From Sphagnum compactum (Eukaryota; Bryophyta; Sphagnopsida; Sphagnales): a stretch of DNA of 64,000 nucleotides. A model generated the notes under the pieces. That model saw only the letters and a list, made by a program, of their open reading frames with translations. It ran no database searches and was not told the DNA's origin. Position numbers and translations under genes: made by a program. Position 1 is the stretch's first letter, and the number at the start of each line of letters is the position of its first letter. This document shows, piece by piece, positions 49,191 to 62,628 of the stretch. The stretch lies in assembly GCA_965153455.1 (NCBI GenBank), contig OZ234496.1, forward strand, positions 15,306,304 to 15,370,303, read 5' to 3'.

Positions 49191-50135
49191 AAGAATTCGG
49201 CCGGTGCGCACGCACTACCCACCCCGGAAAACAAAAAGAAGAGGAAAAAATCGAGTCAGAGGCGTGGGGACATGTGCAGCAGATGCGCCGTGCTCGAATT
49301 CTCTTGTCGGAGCTCTGTGTTTTTTCCCCTGCTCTTTGGCTAATAATTTGGAGAAGTTGTAGGATTTTGATTGAGGTCAGAAAGAAATATACCATGGCTA
49401 GATGCCGAGGAGCTTGGCAATGGAAGAAGCAAGCGTCCACTAGACTTCTCTGCCACCACGTCAGTCCTCAGCTCGGCATCGAGGATCGCGGCTGAGCATC
49501 AATCTCCGGAGATGCGTAAAATAGGGGGTTCCTCTCCTTACGACTTTACAAGTGCCTGTTGCAAAAATTCACAAGCGCCTACAAGTAAGTACTCACTCCC
49601 CGTATCATGACAGAATATATTTATATATATGTACATTATAATTTCCAACCACTCTGGATTTGAGGGTTGGTGCATTACGTTTGAAGCTAATGATCTAGTT
49701 TTGCAACTCGGTAAATTGCTACTGCTCTTCTTCTTCTTCTTCTTCTTATTCTCATTTCCAGAAGAAGCTCTCGACTGCTTTGTCACAGTTGTTACAAGTG
49801 CCTTTCCAAGTCAATTCGGCTTTTGTGAGTTTGATAAATACAGTTTCAAAGAATTTGTTTTTTGCATATTAAGGATTGGTTTTGTATGTGAAGGATTGAT
49901 GTTTTCTTTGCATATGAAGGATTGTTTTTTTGTATACGAAGTATTGATGTTTTTGCGTATGAAGGATTGTTTTTGTACATGAAGGAAATGTTTTTTGGTG
50001 TATGAAGGATTTATAGTTTTGCACATAAGAAGGACTTTTTTTGCATATGAAGGATTTATTTTGTAGATATATTTATACGCCGCTTTTAGACTGATGGATT
50101 GATCCGAATTTTGTGTGTGTGTGTGTGTTTGGAGA
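49191..50135 (+). promoter_or_regulatory. Upstream region of the purple acid phosphatase gene
   Basis: Bases 49191-49620 are mixed-composition DNA without a convincing gene. A TTC run lies at about 49728-49748. Bases 49866-50065 are a tandem repeat (separate entry), and a GT run at about 50112-50128 ends eight bases before the chosen ATG at 50136. Transcription start and any leader intron are not visible. Confidence 0.4.
49866..50065 (+). repeat. 20-26-bp minisatellite upstream of the phosphatase gene
   Basis: About nine imperfect copies of a unit of the form CATATGAAGGATTGTTTTTG. They end about 70 bases before the start codon. Confidence 0.85.
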
Positions 50136-52689
50136 ATGAAGTTGATGGCGAGCAGCGACAATGTAGGCTTAGGGCAGTTAGCTCTGTTGCTGCTCCTCAT
50201 GACGCTGAGCGGCAGCAGCAGCTTGGCATTGTTGGACGAGGGGAGTGGAAGGACGAGCCACTACATGCGGAGATTGTCTGCGGGTATAGACCTTCCTTAC
50301 ACCGATCCTTTGGTGGAAGCGCCACCAGGCGAGAATGCTCCCCAGCAGGTATGCGGATAGACTACTTAATTACAACACAATCTTCATCACTTGTCGTGGT
50401 GCGAACGTAGTGGTACAGATCGTCATTTGGACTTCCTCATGGCTTTTAATAAGATTGTGTTCAAAAATGCCGCGGGTCTTGGCAGACCAGCTTGACCGGA
50501 CAAATTAGAGGTGAAATCAGAGAAGCTTGTGCAGCACAAATAATTTTATGTGAAATTTTTAACAGGTGCATATCACTCAAGGAGATATTTTCGGGAAGGC
50601 TGTGATTGTGTCATGGATTACAGACCAGCCGTCTGCACCGAAGGTCTGGTATGGCATCAAACAGGGCGATTATCATTGGGTGAAGGAGGGCAAAACCTCC
50701 CAATACTCGTTCTACAACTACACATCTGGATTTATCCATCGTGTCACATTGGACTCCTTGCAGGTATGAGTGTTTCTTTTGCAACAATTTTGATTGCCTA
50801 GCATCTCTGATGTCTCACCTGTCTCAGAAATTCTCTTTGTTCCTTATCCATCCTTGTGCACAGTGTTGACATCTGTACTTGTGATTTATGCTTTGGTTTG
50901 GAAAAATTATACTGTATGATTCTATATCTGCTGCAGTACAATACCAAGTATTACTACAAGATTGGAGAGGTGACTGTGCGTGAATTTTGGTTTACAACTC
51001 CACCAGGAATTGGACCAGACATTGCCTACACTTTTGGTCTCATTGGTAAGCTTTCAAGGATCTTATTATTAGGGTTGATCGTAAAGGATCTACCTCCAAG
51101 AGTTGTCAACATAGACATGACACATTCTGAAGGCAAGTGATAGGAATATGGTCTATTATCTGCCTGCATACTTCAGATAGGTCATTTGCCGAGGGTCAAG
51201 GAAAACGAAGTCGTGATGCTGGTTTGCTAAATTGCAATGCTGTGCAACAGGGGATTTGGGCCAAAGCTATGACTCTGTAACCACCCTGGAACACTACGCA
51301 CAAAGCTCTGGCAAATGTTTATTATATGTGGGCGATCTTTCATATGCTGACAACTACCCATTTTACTACCAAGTACGATGGGATACATGGTCACGCTTGA
51401 TTGAGAGCAGTGCTGCTTATCAGCCCTGGATCTGGACAAGTGGCAATCATGAAATTGAATTTTTACCTGATGTGGTATGTCACTATTCAACAAATTTGGA
51501 AAAAAGGCTTATTTGTTATTGAATTGTTGATTGTTTGACAAAAACCTGGAAAAAGTCTGAAGCAACTGCTGAAGTAGTCAGAACTGGAGTTTGCAGGGTG
51601 AGACAAAGATTTTCAAGTCATTCAAAGCTCGCTTTCCAACTCCGTACAAGGCATCAAACAGCACATCACAACTCTGGTACTCCATCAAGCGTGGATCTGC
51701 TCACATCATTGTCCTTGCATCTTATTCCTCATATGGTGAGCAGAAATCAATCATCCATAAGTAGCCAAACGATGAAGTTTTGCCATTGCATTCTGATTTT
51801 AGTTGACGATATATACATAATTCTCTGAGAGTTGTTGTGTGGGACAGGAATTTTTTCCCCACAATGGACATGGCTGCAAACTGAGTTGTCAACAGTGGAT
51901 AGAAATGTCACACCCTGGCTCATTGTGCTATTGCACTGCCCATGGTACAACTCAAACGCTGCTTCCTACATGGCGGGTGAATCCATGCGTGTTGTTTTTG
52001 AGCAAATGGTTGTAACAAGTCAGGTCGATGTTGTTTTTGCTGGCCATGTGCATGCATATGAACGCACTGTGAGTCCTCTATTCTCTATTCCCTGTGGTCT
52101 TCGCATATTTGTTCATATGCTGTGCTGATCAAGTAGCAGCTCCCTTTAAGCATCCTTGATTATTACATCTTTCCAATTCTTATAATGTGGGTTGGTGCAG
52201 TTTCCTGTCTCAAATATTCTTTACAATATCACAAATGGATTGTGTATACCCGAACTGAACCCAGCAGCACCTACCTACATTGTGATAGGCGATGGTGGGA
52301 ATAATGAAGGTCCATCATCAACGTAAGCAACTTTCTTCTTTAATGCTAATTGTTTTCTAATTTGTCTAAATGAAGCATCACTGTCTGGGAATAAAGCCTC
52401 CAAATTGCAACCATTTGTGTCATGTCATTTTGAGATACACAGCACAGCTGCTATGTAACTGTGAGGGTACACTAAACTCATATACAAATATAAATCTTGG
52501 TGTGTCCTTTTTTACAGGTTTACAGAACCTCAACCAGATTATTCAGCATACCGAGAAGCAAGCTTTGGCCACGGACTGTTTGACATAAAAAACCGTACAC
52601 ATGCAATATGGACATGGCATCGCAACCAGGATGGAGAGCCTGTAGTTGCTGATTCTGTCATTCTGTACAACAAGGTTTGGTATGCCTGA
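50136..52689 (+). CDS. Purple acid phosphatase, plant high-molecular-weight type (8 exons, 465 aa)
   Basis: Predicted secreted or vacuolar metallophosphatase that releases phosphate from esters using a two-metal centre. Exons: 50136-50348, 50566-50763, 50937-51045, 51251-51474, 51597-51735, 51848-52068, 52201-52322, 52518-52689. A hydrophobic stretch at about residues 12-32 fits a signal peptide. The N-terminal domain contains [11 protein letters not shown]. All seven metal ligands of the family are present: D175 (GDLGQ), D202 and Y205 (GDLSYAD), N239 (GNHE), H324 (VLLHCPWYN), H361 and H363 (GHVHAYER). C-terminal DGGNNEG and ASFGHG blocks follow. The protein ends early at NKVWYA, a little shorter than angiosperm relatives, and it has Cys rather than Ser after H324. 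ATG at 50136 was chosen because it precedes the signal peptide; Met 4 is an alternative. Confidence 0.93.
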
Positions 52690-55600
52690 TGATAGGTTGT
52701 CAAGTTGAGATGTTTGTCTCACGAAATGCAAGATAGAAATTTGAACCCTAAACCCCGTATACCAGGTAGAGACCAAACTTATTAAAAGCCAGTGCTGTAA
52801 TCTACCAATTTTAGGCTCTCTTTTCGAAAATGTGTGTAGCAAAATGAGGATTCAAATGATCAGAAGACCAGAACCATGGATTGAAACACACTTTATCTTC
52901 ACACACAAAAGGTTTGATTCATGAATGAATCATCCTTGTCCTCACAGTCATAAGTTCTTGAGGCCCCAAAGAGACATACCATCTCTTCATGGCTTCTGAT
53001 TTCTCTGATCATATGGAGAATGCATTTGTGAGATCCAATATATTGGTGAGAGCTTCAGGTTCAATTGAGTCAAATATTTGATTTTCAGCTGAGGTTCATC
53101 GACTCAAAAAGCATAGTCAATGCAATAACCTTAGATTTTGGAAGGCACAATCATCAACAATCAAAGCTATTATCTCAACTCCAAAGAAAAAGACACAATG
53201 ATAACGATTCTGTTGGTACTGATTAAAGCCTTGTAAATTCTATCAAACTTCTTAATCCTAAGTCACATACTAGTCCAAACTTAAATCATGGTGGCATTTG
53301 AACATAGGGAGGAACATATGTGTGCTTAGATATTAGAGATATCCGTAAAGTCAAGAAAAGACAGCACCAGTACCCTGAGTTTGGTCATACACATTTTGTT
53401 TTCCTCATCAAACAAGTTTTCAAGAAGCTAGAAAAGATTGAACTTCTTATTGATCTTCTAAAATTTTCATTAACAACTATGTTATTTACTTTAAAAAATT
53501 TAAGAGACAAAAATGTTTGAAAAGTTGTCATGGTGTCGTGATCTTTAACATTACATTCACAAACAAATTGAAATAAGACAAATGGGAACATGTATATCCT
53601 AAGTTAAGCTTCAAACATCAATCAAGCCCATCCCAATATTGGCTACTTTTTAAAAAGAAATTTACCTTGTCTTAACCTTTAAGATAAAGGAAACAACTAG
53701 CACCCTTCTTTATGAAATTGAAATGTGTGAAAGCCGCTATGGATAATAATCAAAATCCAAAAGTGTTTTGTAACTTTACAACAAACATTTGAACTTTTGA
53801 GGGATCCAAAAAAATAAAATTTGCTCTCCTTAGATCATTTTAAAAAAACTTGAAAATTAAAAATAAAAATAAAAATGATCTATATGGAAAGTTATGGCCC
53901 AAAAAAAAGGCAATCAAACTATTAAAATGATTCTTAACTACTACTTTGATGTTTTGGAAGGGACCAAACAACCTTTGTTTGATAGATTATAATATATTCT
54001 AGTAAAATGTTCTTTCTATGCTACAACTTTTCCCTTGAAAGTTCTTGAAAGGAAACTAATGACTCCTCACAAGTCTATGCCAAAGTGTGTCATGTGAGTA
54101 TGAATTTGTAATATGCCACAACATCAAGAATTAAAACGGTTATTTAACCTTGACACCATTTAACAAACCTAGGGGTGAATCACATGGTTCTCTTAAACTT
54201 TGATTATTGAGTAAATATACAATTCAAATTCAAATTGTATTTTTTCTCATAATTTTTTTAAAAATCACCAAATCGTAATGACCAACTTTAGATGTTATTG
54301 ATGAAGATATCAAGTATATTATTTAATTTCCTTTCTATAACCATCATATATTCACAAAAAATTTGTTTTAACCTCCAAATCATTGTGCAATACTCACTTC
54401 ATTATTCAACAAATACTTCACACTTATACACTTGAACCATTTCCTCATTCCAAATCAAGTAGTGCACCTCTATAATTATCAATGTCTTCATCTCGCCTCG
54501 ACATTTTTTATTACATCTAATAATACTTGGGTTCCATGTTGCTATGCACTACTAGTGATGATCAACTTGTTTTCTTGTGTTCCCATACAATTTCCAATGG
54601 TCATCATTATTTATGACATTTTCAAAATTAAATTAAGTTTGAATTAGTGTAAATTTCATGGACATAAAAAAAAAATGATATTTTGTTTTTCAAATCATGT
54701 TGGTGGGTAGGAATGAGATAATTATTAGGTTTATGAAGTAGTTATAAGAAAAGTTAGTTTATTAGGAAATCAGCAAGGTAGTTAGAATTGGAAAAGAGGT
54801 AGTTATGAATTGTTCATGGAATGGTCTTTGGAATTGCCCAAAAGATGACCATACAAAGGATTATGAAAAACCCCCCATAAATCAAAGACTCACTCTTTTC
54901 ATCCTTGGAAGCAATATAGCATGATGACAAGAAGGAACAACAATACACGAAGGAACCTAAAGCAACACAAAAAAACTAGTAGCAACAATGTGTGAGAGTG
55001 AAGTAACCTTATATATAATTACAAACATGGTGTCTGTCCGTGCGTGCGTCTGTCCGTTTTTACCTTTTCGAAGTTACCTAATTTACCTAAGTTACTTTTT
55101 ACTGAGCGGCAGTTAGGAAGTTACTGAGCGGCAGCAGGGGGGGGCAGCAGTGGTGGGGGGGGGGCTAGCAGGGGTGGGGCGGGCCAGCAGGGGGGGGGGG
55201 GGGGGGGGGGGGCAGCAGGGAGGGACGGGCGGGAAAGGACCGGACGGGGGAGTGAAGGGAGGTGTTTTTTTTTTTTTTTTTTTTTTTTTTTTGGTTTTTT
55301 TTGGGTCCTCCCTCCTTTTCTTGGGGGTGGCTGGAGTGGCGTAGCCACGGGTTATCAACCACTCGTAAACATAATAATACAACAAAGTTTGACAAAGTAA
55401 AAAAGTTGTTCACTTTATATATCTTGCTTTCACACTTATTTGTTGATAACATTTTGATTATGAATGTAGTTTTGGAAACATGAATTATTTGACTAATTAT
55501 TATGGATTGAAGATTAATTCAAAATAAATTATATGGATTCAAATCATCTTAAGAAGTAGATTCAATTAAATTTATTATTCATCCATATAAAGAGGATTGT

Positions 55601-57984
55601 TCTAGAAGTTAGTGTGTGCATTAATATTATTGAATTGAAGTTGATGAATGATTATGTTCAGTTGATGTAAATGAGTGGGGTTGATAGTACATTTACCCTT
55701 CCTTTCAAGTGTTAAAGGGGTTGTGAGTAAAGCTTCAAACTCATTTTCCCTTCATTGATTTCTTGTTACCAATTTAGTATAAAACCTTGGGATAAACCTT
55801 TGTGTGTAATGAACATACATCACAATAAACTGATATGACATTTTGATTATAGAAATCATTATCACAAAATCAAACATGTTTGTCTTGATGAGTGATCTTC
55901 ATAAAACAAAGGTCCTTAGGTGCATGTGATAAGCTCCGCATGAATTGTAACCCACATAAAAGTCAAGCTCTAAGTACATGGGTAATCCTAGCTCAAAAAA
56001 TATATAAGTTTTGTTTCTTGTTTCGCATAAGTGTTTTGCATGGTGTATGGGTGTAAGGTGGGAATGTAGTTTGTGACACCTACCTATGTGCTAGAATGTA
56101 TTCAAATAAAATTTAACTTTCATAAGTCTAGACCCTTCCTAGGTTACAAAACCTCCCAAGTGCACAACAACCATGTCAAATCGATCTATTTTAAAAATTT
56201 GGCTTGATGATGTTGTAGGCAACTTCGATTCAAGGCTTTGTGTAAAAACAAATTAGAATTTCACTAAGAAATGAAATTTTCTCATCATCAAGTATGCAAT
56301 AGGTGTACTTATGGGCAATTATAAGACTCTAAGTTTTAAAAGAATTAACCTCACTAATTTTCATTCAATTCAAAATTTCTAGATAAATAAATTGGATTCA
56401 TATGAGTGTGACAAGGAGAAAAGGGGCATGTGCGATTTGGAAGGAAGTAAAAACTAGGGGTCAAAGTCGCATATACAAGGGGCATCTACACACAAGCAAA
56501 GGAATCTTGACTTTTTTTTAGCACCTTGCATTGGCCTAGCCCATGTTTTGGAACACACCTACCATTATTTCATTTAGCTCTTGTTTTCAAAAATGCGAAA
56601 AACATTAGGCAACAAAATGGACATTGTTGTCCGAAGCTTTATACGAAGCTAGGCAACCCACCAAAACCCATATAACAAACCAAGAATAGATAAAAAAATC
56701 ATTTGTTCGCACATAAGTCTCAATTCCGTGATGATCTGGTACCTACAATCCATGTATGTCATATTTTGAATGTTGTAAAGCATTCGCATTTTTTTCCTTT
56801 GTATTTTCAAGTTGTTTCCCAACCTAAAGCTATCATGTTTGACTTTCTTTAATTTACCTCAAATTTACCTCCATTTTATTAAATCTTTTGAAATCCAAAA
56901 GGCCTAATACAACCTATATTGAGTTTTCCAAATTTTGGAAGATCCAATTTTATGATTAATCACTTCAAAAACAAAAAAAAAACATCATTGTTTTTTGTAG
57001 GGGAAAGTCTCGCTATGGGGGCTTTCCAAATTTTTGACCTATTTCAGCCTATTGGCCTCGAGAATTTCAAATCCAAAAGGACCCCATAGTGGGACCTTCT
57101 CCTATACAAAATTTGAAACCATTGCTCCCACTAAGGAATATTGGGTGGGCATGGTCAAGTAATGTACAATATTGACCAATATGACTAATTGACTAATAGA
57201 AGGGAAATTACATGACCTAAAGTCCACAATTGGTCTAAGGTGACATGAACTTGCCAAACTCTATTGCAATGAAATTCAGTGCAACAAAGAGGAAATGGGG
57301 AGTAACATGAAAGGACACAAGTTTTATCCAAATTCTACACCCCCCCCCCCCCCCTTTTTACTAACACCTAAATTTTAAAACCCCAGTTGCGCTACTAAAG
57401 TTGAGTACCAAGAACTAAGTAATATTAACATTTGATTTTTTAGTATACATTTTTCAATTTTCTAATGTTAAATCATATAGGAGCATCCCAAAATGGATTT
57501 AACACTAAATACAACCTGCTTTAAAAAGTTAAAAAATGTTGGTACAGAAATTGCTCCTCATTTAATATTCAAATAGATTTTTGTGAAATGTTCAAAAAGT
57601 TTTCTTTTCAACATCTGGGATTTTTGTTGTTGGCCTTGCCTTCGTAGGCAAGGATATTGTATCAAGATTCATATTAGTGTATAGTAATAGATTAAGGGAT
57701 TTTGTCCCCTAATAAATAGGTTTATTATCATATAAAGGTTTTTCAAAGATGATATTTTAGGCTACAACATCAATTGATCGCATGACCGATAATATCATCC
57801 AACCGATAATATTATCCAACATACATTACATATAGAGTTTAAAGATTGTACAATTATCACAATTGTTCATCGTGTTCCTACATTAATTTTTATTTATTTA
57901 TTTGTTTTTGGGGCTTGCTTGGGCTTTTGCATCTTAATGTTTTAGGTGTAACCCTTTATTTTGTATAGCTCCCTCTTTGCGTCC
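52690..57984. other. A+T-rich intergenic DNA
   Basis: No gene is supported. The first ~400 bases are probably the phosphatase 3' flank. A G-rich then T-rich tract lies at 55128-55310 (separate entry) and a C run at about 57340-57355. Most frames are short and lack motifs. Confidence 0.45.
55128..55310 (+). repeat. G-rich and poly-T low-complexity tract
   Basis: Repeated GGCAGCAGG steps expand into an unbroken run of 23 G (55190-55212). After GGGACGGGCGGG and similar, a run of 28 T follows (55265-55292). The Pro- and Lys-rich minus-strand frames here are translations of these homopolymers. Confidence 0.9.
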
Positions 57985-60900
57985 TCTGTCGATTCGAGAT
58001 GCCCCTTGTTCGCATTAGTCAAGTAGTATCTCAAGGCATGTCAAGAATGCTCACCCTCATGCTAGCTTCGTTTCCCAAATTAGCCAAGCTACTTTGTCTT
58101 TGTTGTTGTCCTCCCCTCCTATGCTACACCCTAATTTTATCCCTTTTATTTTTGGGGGTTAGCTTTGAGTTCAATTTAGCTTCATTTTGGGGTTGTTTGA
58201 GGTTTATTTAATGTGCCCTCAGCCCTTCGTTTGTTTCATAGGATCCCTCAAACCATTCAAGATGAAGTTAAGCAGGCTTTTCGTTTACCCCTTGACCAAA
58301 TTGCTTGAAATTTGATGGATGATTCATCATGGTTCCTTCTCCTCCTATTGCCACATTGGTGTTTGCGCTATACTTGAAAATGTCATTTTAATCAGTGAGA
58401 GGTTTCTACCTGCCTTAGGAGATTTATGTTGAGTGACCGGTCTTCTTTTTAAGAGGAGTCCTCTCGTGCTTCATGTGCTCCCATTCCCACCGTTCTTTGG
58501 ACAACTCTTCACCACTCGTTTTCACCAATGTCTGATTTTGGGTAAAGCTAAAAAATACAATCATGATGCTAGAACTCTTCAACCCAAGACGCTAGTTATT
58601 CCCTCAAAGGACATGGTTGCAATTCTACATTAGCTACACCCCCTTCCATTAAACGATGTCCTTCCATTTATTTTTAATATCGGCCCGAACACACCTTCGT
58701 CTTGGATAGGAATTTGTTTGCTTAGGTTTTAGCCACTACTCTCCATTTGTCTTCAAACGAGCTATCTAGGATGGTTTATGAACATTTTTCAAAATGTTTC
58801 ATACCAAAAGACCCATCCTCAAATTTTTTGAAACTATGACAAGCTACTAGTGTTGTTACTTGTGGTGATATCCTTAGGTCAATGGCCCTAATGTTGGGGG
58901 CCAACAAATTATTGGCAATTGCAAAGGACATCGGAGGTCTTTGTTTTATTGTTTTAGGAAACATATTTCTTTGATTTATTAGTCGTTCCATTGTCCTATG
59001 ACATTGGGGGCCATTTCAGGAGCACTTATCCCCCCATCAATTCAAAGTTTCAACCCTTGAGGTAATCATTTTTGGCATCAGAACCTTCTCTGACCTACAC
59101 CCTGATTTGGTCATGATGTAAATTGATGTCAAAAATGCTTTTAATAACATTTCTTGAGCTGCTATTTTTAGAGAACTACGAAAAGCTGAGGGACCTTTGG
59201 CGAACATTGTCCTCTTTACCAAGTTTTATGGTGCTCATTCTTCTTTTTACTACCAACATGGGCAACATGATTCTGAGGGGGTCACCATTATTGAATCATC
59301 TTCAAACACAAGACAGGGTGACCCCCTAAAAGGTCTTTTATTTGCCCTAGCCCATTATCAAACATTCTTAGAAACCATTGCGCAAACCTTTAACTGTGTT
59401 TCTCCATCCCTACATATGTGACACACATTATGGGCCCTATGAATGAGATTGTCTTTGCCTTTGACCATTTTTGAACCCAGTTATCCTTAGTTGGGCTTAA
59501 AGTCAAAATGTCGAAGTGCAAGCTTTAGAATCTATAAGGGATCTCTTCAAGCATAAATATTCCTTGAGGTTACACTTTGGTCATAGATGGCTTACACATT
59601 TTGGGTGTGATAGTGGTTTTCAGGACTTTGTCACACATTTTCTGGATGAGGCTTTACCGTAAGATGTGGCACATGTTGATAATTTTCCTCTTTTGGGAGG
59701 CGCACAAGTTACATTAGACATTTTGTTCTCGTGTGTCATTTGTTGACATTTTTATCTCACTCAAATAATACCTCATTTTTCTTCCTTCCTATCTTTTTTG
59801 GCAAGTTTTGATAGGAGAGTTATGCAAGTATGTGGGGACATTATGGGTCCAGAATCATGGGAATTTATTCATGGCCTTTTAGCAAGGCATCAGGCCCAAC
59901 TACCAATCTTTTATGGTGGTATAAACCTTTTTTTTAATGAAGGATTGTGCCCCATCTACTTTTCTAGGAAGTTGGGTTTCAATGGCTCTGTATATGTGTT
60001 CCAAGTTTCGTATTTTCGACAGACCTGTTTTGGAAAAATAAGTTTATTAAGTTGAAAGGGGCCCACACCTCTTTTAGTCATGCCTTCGTGCAACTTGAAA
60101 CAGCCTTCTTCTCACAACTATAAAGATGCACCCTTTTTTTGAGAGTTTAGCAATTATCAACACTCCAAGTCTCCAAGCATCTTTGATGGGCATCCATCAC
60201 AACACATCCCTTAGGTCTATCTTGGAAAATGATTCCATTTCCTTAGCATTTAAAGCCTGCATTTATTCTTGTTCGGGCAAAGGGGTAGCGCTATGGTTGA
60301 TTTAGGCCATTTATTCATTCATTCCCCATTACACATTTTACTTTCACCTTAGTGTTTTTTCATCTTGGTCTGGTTTAGCCCTCGACATCTAATCTTCTCA
60401 CATGTGAGTGTGGACATGGTTTAAATGCATATGGCATGCATCTAACACGTTGTCCATTTGAAGGTCAACAAATAACCACACATGATGCCATCAGAAACAT
60501 CACATATGCCCTTGCTCGAGAGAGTGGGCACGTTGTATGGAAAGAACAATGGTAAGCTCTTATGTCAAGAATTTCATTACGAGCCAATCTTTACATGATT
60601 CGCAAGGACCACGTTTTTGTTGCCGACATGGTGGTTATTAACTCGACATAGGAGCCAATGGTTACGAGTGTTATTAGTCGATTAGCAAGTGTAGCTACAA
60701 TACTTAGTGCCATTGTTAAAATCTGCAAATATAGAGGGCTTCATGAGGGGCACCATTTTATTCCAATGGCCATGGAGGTGCATGGCATTCTTAAGTGTGA
60801 TATGGATTGTTTCGTCAAGGAATGCGCTTGTCTTTTCCACAATAGATGATTGGGAAGTCATTTATCTTTGTCTTTTTACGTTCAATTTTTCAAACATCAT

Positions 60901-61068
60901 GTTAGTATTACTCTTCAACGTGCTTTAGCCTTTACTACTGAAAGGAAAATTACATTGGCGAAAAATGCTTGTTCTAGACCTACTATTACTATTAAATCTC
61001 ACAATTTGCATGTAGGTGACATTAGAAGGGCTGTGGGTGAAATAGTTTCCTACCACGAAAAGGACTAG
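57985..61068 (+). mobile_element. Decayed non-LTR retrotransposon (reverse transcriptase remnant)
   Basis: Frame pieces on the plus strand, interrupted by stops and shifts, read in order as one long retroelement polyprotein. At 59100-59400: IDVKNAFNNIS (RT motif A with its aspartate), a GAHSSFYYQHG stretch, and RQGDPLKGLLFALAH (motif B). The expected xADD box just after CVSPSL (about 59400-59430) is lost; the sequence resumes THIMGPMNEIV in another frame. At 59798-60055: ASFDRRVMQVCGDIMGPESW. At about 60405-60640: CECGHGLNAYGMHLTRCPF, a CCHC-like cluster, then NITYALARESGHVVW and FVADMVVINST. At 60658-61068: further tail ending VGEIVSYHEKD. The Cys/His cluster followed by a D-containing block resembles the C-terminal nuclease region of PD-(D/E)XK-bearing elements, but catalytic residues cannot be confirmed. 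It is certainly inactive. Confidence 0.78.
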
Positions 61069-62628
61069 CTCTCTCCCTTTTTTGGTTCTTGTAGACTATG
61101 TATCTTTTGGCCCTTCCTTTGGTCTTTTGTGTGATGGTTCTAACCATCAATTTTTATTGGATATTTTGCCCCCCCAAAAAATAATTCCTACAATTATTGA
61201 CCACAATTGTGTCTTGGTTCTAAGTGACTTTATGCGAAACCAAACAAAGCCCGCTCTCTCTCGCTCTCTCTTTTCCCTGATTGAGTTACTGATTTTTAAG
61301 TAATTATTCATTTATTTAGAAATTTCAAAGTCCTCAAGTGCAACATGATGTTGTTGAAGCACTTGAAGAAAGTTTGTTTATAAATTGATCATAGTTGGAA
61401 GTGCATCCACAAGGGTTGCATGTTTGCAGGAACGGTTGTGAAATATGATGCACCAGCACAGACTTTTAGAGAACAAGAACTCTCTTTTTGCAAAGCTAGT
61501 GACAGGATACACAATGTGTTCAATGAATGGTACTTCTTCAAATCTCTCTTCAGAAGCTGTACAAGTAATAGCATCCACCAAACAGGATTCACTAGAAACT
61601 TTTTTCTTATTGCTGTTTACTTTGAAAGCATTTTTGAATTTCATGTACATGGGAAAAACTTTTGACATGAACCAGCATATGATCAATATTGTTGACATTA
61701 TATGACTCAATCTTCCCACCCAGACATTGGAAACCAGCAACAGAGCTAACCGCAATGGTTAAACACATAGTTTCAAAGGACTTGAGAGGAAGGAGATGGT
61801 TTTGATTTGATTCCAATTGCAAAGCATCACTCCTGTAAACCCCAAAAGACCAATCCAAACCTAAACATGCCAAACAAGGAGGAAGGAAACAGAAAACCGG
61901 TTTTGATCTACTTCCAAGGAATGAATTCACCAAAAGAGTTTCTCCTTCTGGTGTCTTGATGTGCAGCAGATGTGTTCCAAAAACTCTCTCTCGCCCAGAT
62001 CATCCATCCAATGGGGGTTTCTAGAAAAATGCACTTCAATACAGATTGAGAAACGAAATTTGCAAGAAATCTTAGACACTGTTAGAAGAGAAACAGATGG
62101 TTATCAAAGAAGCTCCTTTGGATAAATTTCTCTCAGCAAACAAGAGCAAATCATGGTAGGTGGGAATCAGATCTAGTTTGCTCAATTGTAGGGTCTAGAA
62201 TTCATATCTCACAGTTCTCAGGCTGTTGTTAAACATGTTGATGACTGCAAGCAAATCTGCATTCACCAGCAATTAGAAACACAGAGACGCATGGAAAAGT
62301 CCGTGAGAATGTTGATTTCAATTATCATTCAATTAACATTCAATTTCAGGGGGCCCAACAAGCATTAAATAAATCAGCTCTATCAAATACAAGATCTGGA
62401 AGCTAATCTAAAGACTACACCTGGCAAGAACATGGATCCTCAATTGCAAGATCCAGTATAGAATCATAACACATGTGAGGTGCTAGTTGGTAATTACTCT
62501 TACACTACAAAGTGGCAATGCTGAGAAAAGAAGAGACAATTGGCTTGGCTATATTTTGCAGCCACTCTGCACTTACCAGATGGATATGTCAGCCTGTGTT
62601 GAGGTGTCTCATGTTTGGTCTTTTTCCC
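61069..62628. other. Downstream flank of the PMT-type methyltransferase gene
   Basis: Probably includes the 3' untranslated region of the minus-strand gene ending at 62629. Frames on both strands around 61378-61933 overlap each other and show no recognised domain. Confidence 0.35.

Noticed and set aside
55113-55452. Pro-rich minus-strand frames resembling extensin-like proteins
   Set aside because: They are the translation of the G and T homopolymer tract.
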